A DNA stretch of 64,000 bases from Lathyrus oleraceus (lineage: Eukaryota; Streptophyta; Magnoliopsida; Fabales; Fabaceae), in NCBI RefSeq assembly GCF_024323335.1, contig NC_066582.1, positions 184,482,973-184,546,972 on the forward strand, given 5' to 3'. Below are positions 23,281-33,307 of this stretch, piece by piece. The translations under genes and the position numbers were made by a program. Numbering within the stretch: position 1 is the stretch's first letter; every line of letters begins with the position of its first letter. The notes beneath the pieces are model-generated. The model ran no database searches and had not been told where the DNA came from. It worked only from the letters and a program-made list of their open reading frames with translations.

Positions 23281-23535
23281 GTAATTTTCTTTTGTTTTTC
23301 ATTTTGCACAAAAACCATACGCTCTGCCCGGGGCGTAGTGGTTCATTGTAGGGCCACATCATATTTTGAATTTTCAATGATTATCATCAATAAAGGACGT
23401 TTTACAATCAAATTTGTGCTCACTGTCTTTCTGTTTTTACTTTCATTTTCAAAACAATAAAATGGCAATGTTTTTTTTGTTTTTGTGACTTCCTTGAACT
23501 CTTTTCTAAAAAAGCATTAAACATCATTTGTGCAG
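23281..23535 (+). other. E1 intron between protease and RT
   Basis: Donor GTAATT at 23281 and acceptor TTTGTGCAG ending 23535 (255 bp, T-rich before the acceptor). The exon ends after two bases of a codon; the first base after the acceptor completes a Glu codon and the frame enters RT without a stop. Ogre elements are known to carry a spliced intron at this place. It contains an ATCAATAAAG stretch at about 23387-23397. Confidence 0.85.
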
Positions 23536-26500
23536 AATTGATCTTGCAGATTCCATTAAAAACAGTTTTGTTATGGCTCAGTACGACTTCGATAATCCCA
23601 TCTACCAAGCCGAAGAGAAGAGTGAAGAAGATTGTGAACTCCCCAAAGAATTGGCCAAACTATTGAAACAGGAGGAAAGGGTCATTCAACCTCATCAGGA
23701 AGAGTTGGAAGTCATTAACCTTGGTACTGAGGATGCCAAGAAGGAGATCAAGATAGGGGCTGCTTTAGAGGAAAAGGTCAAGAGAGGGCTGATTGAAATG
23801 CTGCGAGAATATGTGGAGGTATTCGCATGGTCGTATCAAGATATGCCTGGTTTGGATACAAATATTGTGGTGCACAGGCTACCTCTCAGAGAAGATTGTC
23901 CTTCGGTAAAGCAGAAGCTTCGCAGAACTAGTCCTGATATGGCTGTCAAGATCAAAGAGGAAGTTCAGAAACAGTTGGATGCGGGTTTTCTAGTAGTTAC
24001 CAATTATCCCCCTTGGGTGGCCAACATCGTACCTGTGCCGAAGAAGGATGGTAAAGTCAGGATGTGTGTCGATTACCGAGATTTAAACAGAGCAAATCCG
24101 AAAGATGACTTCCCATTACCTCACATTAATGTATTGGTCGATAACACTGCTCAATCCTCGGTTTTCTCTTTCATGGATGGATTTTCTGGCTATAATCAGA
24201 TCAAGATGGCGCTAGAAGACATGGAGAAGACGCCATTCATTACACCTTGGGGCACGTTCTGTTATAAGGTGATGCCATTTGGGTTGAAGAATGCCGGTGC
24301 TACCTACCAAAGGGCTATGACGACTCTCTTTCATGACATGATGCCCAAAGAAATTGAAGTGTACGTGGATGATATGATTGCGAAGTCTCAGACAGAAGAG
24401 GAGCACTTGGTAAACTTGCAAAAGCTGTTTGAAAGATTGAGAAAGTTCAAACTGAGGCTGAATCCAAACAAGTGTACGTTTGGAGTGAGATCCGGAAAGC
24501 TGTTAGGTTTCATTGTCAGTGAGAAAGGGATTGAAGTTGATCCAGCAAAAGTAAAAGCTATTCAAGAGATGCCTGAACCAAGAACGGAGAAGCAGGTTCG
24601 TGGGTTTTTTAGGGAGGCTGAACTACATTGTACGGTTCGTATCTCACCTAACAGCCACGTGCAAACCGATATTCAAATTGCTAAGAAAAGATCAAGCAAT
24701 TAGGTGGAACAATGATTGTCAAAAAGCTTTTGATAAGATAAAAGAGTATTTGCAGAGACCTCCAATTCTTATACCTCCAGTTCCTGGGAGGCCTCTGATA
24801 ATGTACCTTTCAGTAACAGAGAATTCGATGGGGTGTGTATTGGGACAACATGACGAGTTTGGTCGAAAATAACATGCAATATACTACCTTAGAAAAAAGT
24901 TTACCGACTGTGAAACAAGATATTCGCAGCTCGAGAAAACTTGCTGCGCTTTGGCATGGGCTGCTCGCCGACTAAGACAGTATATGTTGAACCATACTAC
25001 CTTGTTGATTTCTAAGATGGACCCAGTAAAGTACATCTTTGAAAAGCCGGCTCTTACCGGACGAGTGGCTCGTTGGCAGATGATTCTAACAGAGTATGAT
25101 ATCCAGTACACGTCTCAAAAGGCCATCAAGGGTAGTATTCTGTCTGATTACCTTGCCGAGCAACCAATTGATGACTATCAGCCGATGATGTTTGAATTCC
25201 CCGATGAAGATATCATGTACTTAAAGATGAAAGATTATGAAGAGCCTCTTGTCGAGGAAGGACCGGATCCCGATGACAAGTGGACACTGATGTTTGATGG
25301 GGCGGTAAATGTGAATGGAAATGGTGTTGGGGCAATACTCACTAATCCTAAAGGTGCGCACATACCTTTTTACGCCAGATTGACTTTCAAGGTAACCAAC
25401 AATGAAGCTGAGTACGAGGCCTGTATCATGGGGATTGAGGAAGCCATCGATCTCAAGATCAAAACTCTGGACATTTATGGAGATTCCGCTCTAGTGATTA
25501 ACCAAGTCAATGGAGACTGGAATACTCATCAGCCGCATTTGATTCCCTATAGAGATTACACCAGAAGGATCCTGACTTTCTTCAAGACAGTGAAGTTGTA
25601 TCATGTACCCCGAGATGAAAATCAAATGGCCGACGCCTTAGCCACATTGTCTTCTATGATTAAAGTCCATTGGCAGAATCATGTGCCACATGTTGCTGTA
25701 AATCGACTCGAGAGGCCTGCGTATGTGTTTGCAGCCGAGTCTGTTACTGATGAGAAGCCGTGGTTTTATGATATTAAGAATTTCCTCAAAAGCCAAGTGT
25801 ATCCTGAAGAAGCGTCAAAGAATGACAAGAAGACATTGAGAAGGCTAGCTGGAAGCTTTTACTTGAACCAGGATGATGTGTTGTACAAGAGGAACTTTGA
25901 CATGGTTCTGCTCAGATGCGTGGATAGACACGAAGCAGACATGTTAATGCAGGAAGTACACAAGGGATCTTTCGGTACCCATGCTGGTGGTCATGCAATG
26001 TCCAAAAAGTTGTTAAGAGCCGGTTATTACTGGATAACCATGGAATCTGATTGTTTCAAATACGCTCGGAAGTGCCACAAATGTCAGATCTATACAGATA
26101 AAGTGCATGTACCACCAAACCCTCTGAATGTTATGAATTCTCCTTGGCCATTCGTGATGTGGGGAATCAATATGATTGGGAAGATTGAACCTACTGCTTC
26201 TAATGGACATCGCTTCATCCTATTCGCGATTGATTACTTTACCAAGTGGGTGGAAGCAGCTTCCTATGCTAATGTTACCAGACAAGTGGTTGTCCGATTC
26301 ATTAAGAAAGAAATTATCTGTCGTTATGGGGTTCCTGAGAGAATCATCACTGATAATGGTTTGAATCTCAATAACAAGATGATGAAAGAGCTTTGCAAAG
26401 ACTTTAAGATCGAACACCATAATTCTTCTCCTTACAGACCAAAGATGAATGGTGCTGTAGAGGCGGCAAACAAGAACATTAAGAAGATTGTGCAAAAGAT

Positions 26501-27011
26501 GGTTGTGACGTACAAGGATTGGCATGAGATGTTGCCTTTCGCTTTGCATGGGTATCGTACTTCAGTGCGTACGTCAACCGGGGCAACCCCTTACTCCCTT
26601 GCGTATGGTATGGAAGCAATCCTACCTGTTGAAGTGGAGATTCCTTCTCTAAGAGTCCTGTTGGATGTCAAGTTAAACGAAGCTGAATGGGTTCGGACAA
26701 GGTTCAATGAGTTGAGTGTTATCGAGGAAAAGCGATTGGCAGCTGTGTGCCATGGACAACTGTATCAGAGAAGGATGAAGAAGGCCTTTGATCAGAAAGT
26801 GCGTCCTCGGAGCTATCAGACAGGTGACTTAGTTTTGAAGAGGATCCTTCCTCCCGGTATAGATAACAGGGGCAAGTGGACTCCGAATTATGAAGGTCCA
26901 TATGTTGTTAAGAAGGTCTTTTCCGGTGGAGCCTTGATGCTTACATCTATGGATGGTGAAGATTTTCCGTCCCCTGTGAATTCAGATGTAGTCAAAAAAT
27001 ACTTCGCGTAA
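23536..27011 (+). pseudogene. pol: E1 RT-RNaseH-aRNaseH-integrase exon
   Basis: After the intron come an acidic linker and RT: PVPKKDGKVRMCVDYRDLN, FMDGFSGYNQI, and catalytic YVDD at 24362-24373. A one-base gain in a T run at 24604-24610 shifts the frame within RGFLGRLNY. The frame is then broken by an ochre at 24870-24872 (Glu in E2). Classical RNase H is followed by the archaeal-type RNase H typical of Tat elements (LMFDGAVNVNGNG near 25290, GDSALVINQ near 25480, MADALATLSS near 25626). Integrase has the HHCC zinc region (about 25930-26090) and core. The first catalytic Asp is Asn (codon 26169-26171, WGINMIG); the second Asp (26352-26354) is present. Stop after YFA at 27009-27011. Three lesions, and likely inactive. 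Confidence 0.9.
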
Positions 27012-27146
27012 ATTGACCCGCTGGACAAAAAAAAAAGGGTCCAGGCAAAAAAGGGCATCCCGGCGAACCAAGAGAAAAAGAAAAAGGTTCGGGCAAAAGT
27101 TAGGGATAAAGAATAAAAATAATGTGTACACCCGATAAGTCGAAAA

Positions 27147-27204
27147 CCTGCAAAGGCGGCTTAGGCAAAAATGGGTATCCTGGTGGATTGAAAACCTGAA
27201 AAGG
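27147..27204 (+). other. Two post-stop GNRA-type hairpins (E1)
   Basis: CCT-GCAA-AGG at 27147-27156 and CCT-GAAA-AGG at 27195-27204, spaced 48 bp, each preceded by 'gaaaa'. E2 and arm L have CCC-GAAA-GGG at the same place and spacing, so the third base pair covaries and the loop stays GNRA. RNA structure is inferred. Confidence 0.6.
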
Positions 27205-27840
27205 CGGTCCAGGCAAAAGAGGGATTAAAGCGAAGACTACAGTCTGAGTTATCTGTACTTCATCGCGCTTCAGTATCTACCATAATGAAGGATATGATCG
27301 GTCCAATCACTCTTCTCAGAAAGCAAAGAATTTGGGGGAAATTGAGGATCTGTGAGTCATAACAGAATTGGAAAATAGTGGAACGCCGTGTTCACATTGC
27401 CAATAGGATAGTTTATTTCCTCTTTTGGCGCAATTACCTCTTCCTAGGAATTGCTTCCTCATGTATTTGCCTTTATAGGCCATTTCCAATCAATAAAAGT
27501 CGTTATTCAGTCAAATTGCTCTCTTGTTTTTTATTTTACCGTTTTGTTTGCAAAAAACGTCCGAATTTTTGATAAACATTGCATCTAAAAATATGAAGGC
27601 TAGACAATGACGTGCGGAAATATAAAACATTTGAAAATCATTTTGAATGTTGAGTACACTTGAGTATATCTTGTCCATACGACCCCTTGGGGCATGTATG
27701 TCTTGCCATTTTGCAGGTTACCATCTTTGATTGATGGCTAAAGCAGATGAGCCACAGTTTGTTCAAAGAAAGGCTCTGTTGTTTCAACACTGTCCGGTCA
27801 CGTGAGAAGTTGGGTGTCTAAGACGAGTTTAGAATTTGAT

Positions 27841-28110
27841 TCCCCAGCAGTTTCGAGGTCGATGTTCCTTCAGCAGCCAAGTCTGGAGTTTGCTGTTTCC
27901 CCTAGCAGGGTGAAAAGTGTTATTTCCCCAGCAAGTCTGAAGGTTGATGTTTCCCCAGCGGAGGTGTGTGTTGGTAGTTTCTTCCCCAGCGAAGTCCCCA
28001 AGCAAATCGGGTTCAGTGGAGGTCGTCCCCAGTGAGGATTATCCTTTCCCCAGCAGCAGTGCTATTCCCCAACAACAGTGCTATTCCCCAGCATGGTCAA
28101 GAGGTTGGAG
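27841..28110 (+). repeat. TCCCCAGC-motif tract in E1 3' UTR
   Basis: TCCCCAGC recurs every 15-90 bp (27841, 27925, 27952, 27983, about 28040, about 28086). The best copy, 27983-28000, matches the reverse complement of the Ogre primer site consensus (TCCCCAGCAGAGTCGCCA) at 15 of 18 positions including the terminal CCA. E2 has a similar tract (48916-49590). Confidence 0.6.
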
Positions 28111-28614
28111 TTTTCCCAACAAGTGACTCCCCAGTTGAGTTGGTTTCTCTTCCGTTCCGAGAATGTCAAATCAGTAAGTATCCTCAGCAGAATTGTTGTA
28201 TCTCCCCACAGAGTTGGAAGATCGAATCAGAATTGTGTGCTTAACAAAGTGACCATTTGCTTTCCCAACAGGAGTTTTCCTCCCTTTGCATCTTGCATAT
28301 AGTAATAATCATTTGCATTCGCATTCTCAAATCGCGTAGCATTTCCATTCAATATGGAGCATTGTGCCATAGAAAACTCAAACATATGCATACATGTGTT
28401 AAACCGGATTGGATCATACCCCCAGCAGAGGCGGATCATTTTTCAACATCTGTATGGCACATTTGCAGCAGTTGCTCTTGGCAGCATTCAAAATCAATAA
28501 TCCCCAGAGATTTTTATTTCCTCACCAGTCCATGAGAGGAAAGCTTGATTATCTACCCAGTATAGTCCCCGGCAAGCGTCTGCTTTATTTTGACATATGT
28601 AGATGTCGTCCTGG

Positions 28615-29804
28615 CGATACCGGTAAGTGTCGTGTTGATCCCTGTAAATGTCTGTGCTTTTCTTTGATGTCGGTAAACATCATCTTTTGATGTCGGTAAA
28701 CATCAGCTTTCAATGTCGGTAAACGTCGAATTCCAATCGTTGGCCATTAGTAAATGGCATGCCTCTTATGGTGTCTACAAAAAAACGTTCTGTCAACACC
28801 CGTGTGCGTCCTTTCTTTTTGATGTCGGTAAACACCATTGTTCGATGTCGGTAAACATCGGTCGCTTGTTAACCATTGGTAAAGGGTTTTGTCGTTAGAG
28901 ATTCCCCAGCAAATTCACTATCCGTAAATATCAACCATCGGTAAATGGTTTCGTATCATAAGTGTTTTCTTTCCTTGGTGTCTGTAAACATCTTTGTTCG
29001 ATGTCGGTAAACATCGAGTTTCGTCCCAGTCATCGGTAAATGTCTGGTCGTGTATCCTTTCTTTGGTGTCGGTAAACATCATTGTTCGATGTCGGTAAAC
29101 ATCGAGTTCCTTCCCAGTCATCGGTAAATGTCTGGTCGTGTGTCCTTCCTTCGATGTCTATAAACATCTTTGTTAGATGTCGGTAAACATTGAGTTCTTT
29201 CCCAGTCATCGGTAAATGTTTGGTCTTGTTTCACTTAAACATCCTTGTTCGATGTCGGTAAACATCGAGTCCTTTCCCAGTCATCGGTAAATGCCTGGTC
29301 TTATCTTTCTTCGATGTCAGTAAACATCGAGTTCCTTCCCAGTCATCGGTAAATGTCTGGTCGTGAAGCGTTTCTTTGATATTGGTGAATACCAATTCCT
29401 CAGTAGAGTCATCGGTAAATGACTGGTCTTGTTTCAATTGTAAACATGTTGTTCCTCCCCAGTGAAGCCGCCATCGGTAAATGGCCTCGCTTTCCTTGAT
29501 ATCGATAAATATCAATTCTTGTTTTGAAGCCGCCATCGGTAAATGGCCTCGCTTTCCTTGATATCGGTATATATCAAATTTGTTTTGAAGCTGCCATCGG
29601 TAAATGGCCTCGCTTTCTTTGATATCAGTAAATATCAATCCTGTTTTCAAGCCGTCATCGGTAAATGGCCTTGCTTTCTTTGATATCGGTAAATATCAAT
29701 CCTGTTTTCAAGCCTCCATCGGTAAATGGCCTCGCTTTCCTTGATATCGGTATATATCAAATTTGTTTTGAAGCCGCCATCGGTAAATGGCCTCGCTTTC
29801 CTTG
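28615..29804 (+). repeat. Array of CGGTAA-loop hairpins in E1 3' UTR
   Basis: More than 25 short inverted repeats with a CGGTAA loop (sometimes CAGTAA or CGATAA) and changing stems: CGATAC/GTGTCG (28615-28632), TGATGT/ACATCA (28665-28682), AACCAT/ATGGTT (about 28933-28950), TCGATGT/ACATCGA (about 28998-29017), AGTCAT/ATGACT (about 29408-29425), GCCAT/ATGGC and TTGATAT/ATATCAA (29467-29804). Units of about 88 bp (cccagtcatcgg at 29025, 29113, 29201) give way to a 61-bp array. Seen directly; that stems form in RNA or DNA is inference. Confidence 0.8.
29467..29804 (+). repeat. 61-62 bp tandem repeat, 5.5 copies
   Basis: Units start at 29467, 29529, 29590, 29651, 29712 and 29773 (spacing 62, 61, 61, 61, 61); the last is cut after about 32 bp. 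Each unit holds two hairpins, GCCAT-cggtaa-ATGGC and (T)TGATAT-cggtaa-ATATCAA. Ogre 3' UTR tandem repeats are known as a seed of satellite DNA in pea (PisTR-A); whether this unit is that family needs a search. Confidence 0.9.
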
Positions 29805-29913
29805 GTTCGTCACCTAGTGGAGTGCAAATTCTCCGGTTCTTTTGGTATTTAATCCCTGTCTACCTTGAAAGTCTGATAGCCGCTGCTATCATCCGTTCAG
29901 GTTCTCAGTTGAT

Positions 29914-29927
29914 TGAATAGGGGCAGC
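29914..29927 (+). other. E1 polypurine tract
   Basis: TGAATAGGGGCAGC directly precedes the LTR start TGTAGCACC. Plus-strand primer site; same core as in E2 and the two arms. Confidence 0.8.
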
Positions 29928-32746
29928 TGTAGCACCTCAAATTTGCCCTCACTCATTCATGCATTCATTCATTTTTTAGGTCATTTATCATTCCATGTTG
30001 CATTGCATCATATCAATAAGATTTGGCATCAAGAGAATCCTTTGTGCAAAAGAGCAAGTCTTTCCTTGAGATGAAGGCCACATGATTATTCTAAAGAGCT
30101 TATATGAGCTAGGGTTCATTTTGAAGCAATTGTACCAAGTGGTATATGCCCAAATTCATCAGTGCATTTCTAGGTCATCTGAGGACCATAAAAGTCAACT
30201 AAGGGCTATGAGGTGGGGAAATGATTTGAAGCATCTCAATCATGTTCAAAAGAGGCCTATTCATCATTTCAAACATCTATCTTGAAGATTTTGAAGTCAT
30301 GGCAAAAGTTTCCAAAAATGGAAAGTGACCTGTAATTTCAAGTTTCCAAAAATGGCAAGTTTTTGGTTCACATTCAACTTGATTTTCCAACATCAAAGAA
30401 GCTTCAGATGGATTTTTGGTGAACATGAAAGTTGAATATCTTTCTCTCCTCTTTTCAAAAAGTCCAAGATCATGATCATCTGATGAATGGTTGAGAAGTT
30501 ATGGTCAGAGGATCATAAAGTATGCATGGGAGTTCAAAGTGGCATAACTTATGATCCAAAACTCCAAATTGGACCACTCTTTTTGCAAAATGCTCCTTGT
30601 GACCAATATTTTCCAAATGAATCATTGCCTTGCATGAAAGAAGATCACATGATCAAGTGTCCATACATGTGCATTTTGGAGGGAAATTCAAGAATTCAAA
30701 TTTGGTGCAAGCTACAAGCCAAATACCAATTCCATGATGTTTATTGGATGATTTTGAGTGAAGATGAAGCTTGCATGGCACTATTCACGTGTGGATTTAT
30801 CATGCTACCTCACACTTGTATTTTTGGCATTACACCTTACATCTCCTTAATTTCAATTAGCCAAAGCCTAATCTTGATTACAACATCATTAACACATCAT
30901 ATATAAGCTTAATCATAACTGCATTTCAAAAAAGATAACAAAATTTGGATCAAAATTTCATTTCTCTCTCAAATTTCTCTCTCTTCGAATCTCTCTATTC
31001 TTCACACAAACCTTCAGTTTCTTCACACATACATGATCATGGAAGAGTTTTGAGCAAGAATCAAGCATTACTTTGGTCAATTCAGTGCAGATTCAAGCTA
31101 CACAAGTGCATGAACATGAAGATGGATTTCAGAAATTGGAGTGAATTGAGGTGGTTTCAGCTGCTATTTCTTGTATCAAGCTTCAAGTTGAGGTTATAGG
31201 AGAAGATCTGGAAAGTATAGAAGCTTGAGGACACGAATTCGAACACTACAAGTTCCAAGTTTGAGCATTTGGCCCTAATGGTTGGTTTGGTCACTATTTG
31301 AGATGCAAGTTGCTTTGATTACTAACCCTTGTGGTGTTGTAGGTCCATTGATATGATGAACTCACTTGAGTGCTTGCACTTATGACTTGCATTGTGTAGA
31401 TATTGGAAAATTCCACTGTTGTTGTCTGTTTGGTTTTCTGAATACAATATTAACTGTTTGGCTTTTGTACAGGTACATTAGTCGCTTTTAGCTCTTGCTT
31501 GAGCTTTGCTTTGGTTTGTGGTTGATATACCACCTAGGTAACCACTCTCTCACTCCATGTAGTCTGGAAGTCCTGCCACCTTTTGGCAGGCATTTGGCTG
31601 AAGTCCTCCTTATGAGGCTCTGATTGTGCTTGTTTATATTTGTGCTAAAGACCTCTAAATGAGGCATGTTACTTGTTAAGTCCTCCTAAGTGAAGAGGCA
31701 ATTGACAGATAGAAGGGATTAGCAATCAATCCCCTGTTATTCAGTGAGTCTTTCATTATGCTTGCACTACGCGCTGATGCTTTTGAATAAACACCCCAAG
31801 ATCTTGTATAGAGTCAGTCAAGTGGAATAGGGTCCGTCTTTCTAGATCCCCACGCTTTCTTTGATTTGAGCTCACCCAGGCCAGGGTTAAGAGCATGAGG
31901 TCTTATCCTCATTCATCATCTTTCATCAGCTTCACCCTAACTCTCAATGTTAGTGGTTAAGAGCTTCAGCATACCCCTACAGTTTTGGCTTGTTTATCGA
32001 GGTTGATATGACCCCTCTTGACTAAAGCCTTACCCTCGGATGTTTGATCCCCCTTGTCGGTGTGTTTACTTCATGTTATATGTTTTATATGGTGTGATTG
32101 TATCCCCATAGGATTGCTAGACTTCGTATAGTCTCTCGTTTGCATGTCAATTAAGGTAGCACGGTTCCTCCGTCTAGGACTTCCTTTCTTGCATGAGCAT
32201 TCCTAAAACACAAACAAACTCTATCTTCTCTTAAGGACACGTTAACTCCTTCTACTACAGGTGAGTAAGTTTCCAAAGGCCGAGCATCCGGTAGATTGTG
32301 TAGTAACGTCGTTCACCTAAAAAACACAAAACGAACAGAAACATGTTAGCCGAGCTACGGTGCTCTGATTCTCAATCCTTCTTGAGATACGTATGCAGCA
32401 GGGTAGGGCCTGTGCGAGCAATAACTCTTTATTTTCCCTACTTTGATTTTCTCTCTTTCGCATTGCATCTAGGACTTTTACACACACTTTAGACATAAAT
32501 AGCAAACGTGGATCCTGTGGAGTACCACAGACGTGAAGGGGTGCGATAACCTTCCCTTCACGTAACCGGCCCCCTTACTCAGTTTTCTTTGGTTCGAGAC
32601 TTTGTTTTATCCGTTCCCTCTAGGTTATGCAGTACTACATTTCCCTCCTCTTGGGATAAAAGTACATAGCTGGCGACTCTATTCTTTTCTCCTCGCCACT
32701 CTTTTTCGCGTTTGTACCTGGATTCGGGAAATCCTGGGGAGCGACA
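29928..32746 (+). repeat. E1 3' LTR, 2.8 kb
   Basis: TGTAGCACC...GCGACA. The last 1.04 kb duplicates the truncated 5' LTR. TATATAA box at 30900-30906. Decoy primer motif TGGCGACTCT at about 32671. The right flank 'cttggtaccc' is the gag frame of H. Open frames inside, such as 30487-30906, show no domain and are treated as chance. Confidence 0.9.
30900..30906 (+). promoter_or_regulatory. TATA box of E1 3' LTR
   Basis: TATATAA about 970 bp into the LTR, followed by an A/C-rich leader with CT repeats (30960-30990). Its counterpart in the 5' LTR is deleted. Confidence 0.5.
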
Positions 32747-33307
32747 CTTGGTACCCAATGTAAAAATACGAGTGAAATTCAAAGTTCCTGACTTTGAAAA
32801 ATACAAGGGGAACTCGTGTCCGCTGAGTCATCTTGTGATGTATGCCCGCAAGATGTCAACTAAAACAGATAATGACCAATTGCTGATTCACTACTTCCAG
32901 GATAGCCTGACTGGTGCTGCACTCCGTTGGTATATGGGGTTAGATAGTGCAAGCATCCGCACTTTCAATGACCTAGGTGAGGCTTTTTTAAAGCAGTACA
33001 AGTATAATGTGGACATGGCGTCGGATAGAGACCAATTGAGGTCTATGTCTCAAAAAGATAAGGAGACATTCAAAGAGTACGCACAGAGATGGAGAGAGTT
33101 GGCTGCCCAGATCACTCCTCATTTGGAGGAGAAAGAGATGACAAAGATCTTCTTAAAAACCCTGAGTTCATTTTATTATGAACGCATGATCGCCAGTGCC
33201 CCCAGTGATTTTACCGAGATGGTAAATATGGGGATGAGACTTTAAGAAGGGGTCCGTGAAGGACGTTTGTCAAGAGATGAGGCGTCAACGACTAATAAGT
33301 ATGGCAG
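32747..33307 (+). pseudogene. gag: Host element H gag, middle part (between E1 and E2)
   Basis: In-frame gag capsid-like segment (LVPNVKI, FKVPDFEKYKG, HYFQDSLTGAALRWYMGL, KETFKEYAQRWREL, FYYERMIASAPSDF) closely similar to E2 gag at 41375-41900. It begins where the E1 LTR ends and stops where the E2 LTR begins. One ochre codon at 33243-33245 replaces a Glu codon. The N-terminal part was lost left of E1; the C-terminal part continues at about 56191. Confidence 0.9.

Larger units (their letters stand above)
27012..29927 (+). other. E1 3' UTR, 2.9 kb, structured and non-coding
   Basis: Runs from the pol stop to the 3' LTR. Holds, in order: two GNRA-type hairpins (27147-27204); a conserved 'ccaatcaataaaagtcg' block (27486-27502) with a poly(A)-like signal; a region dotted with TCCCCAGC motifs (27841-28110, and 28203, 28419); the hairpin array (28615-29804); and the polypurine tract. 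Short open frames here are low-complexity and follow the repeats, so I call no gene. Confidence 0.8.
17877..32746 (+). mobile_element. Element E1: Ogre-like retrotransposon without ORF1, 5' LTR truncated
   Basis: Order: 3' part of the 5' LTR, primer site, leader, gag-pro, intron, RT-RNaseH-integrase, long 3' UTR, polypurine tract, full 3' LTR of 2.8 kb. Only 1.03 kb of the 5' LTR remains; it matches 31707-32746 with about 31 differences by eye (about 3%). That makes this the youngest element with both LTRs in view. There is no ORF1 between leader and gag, unlike E2. It sits in the gag of H: the H frame resumes right after 32746. The 5' flank was lost in a deletion, so no target duplication can be read. 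Confidence 0.9.

Noticed and set aside
27983..28000. tRNA gene fragment
   Set aside because: Only an 18-bp match to a tRNA 3' end; no cloverleaf, anticodon arm or promoter boxes.
29231..29650. 139-codon minus-strand frame across the hairpin array
   Set aside because: Repeating peptide simply mirrors the DNA repeat; no start context or homology.
29467..29804. CRISPR-like regular repeats
   Set aside because: Units are contiguous tandem repeats with no unique spacers, and this is plant DNA.
30487..30906. 139-codon frame in the E1 3' LTR
   Set aside because: Lies in U3 just before the TATA box, no domain; the corresponding 5' LTR part is deleted so conservation cannot be tested.
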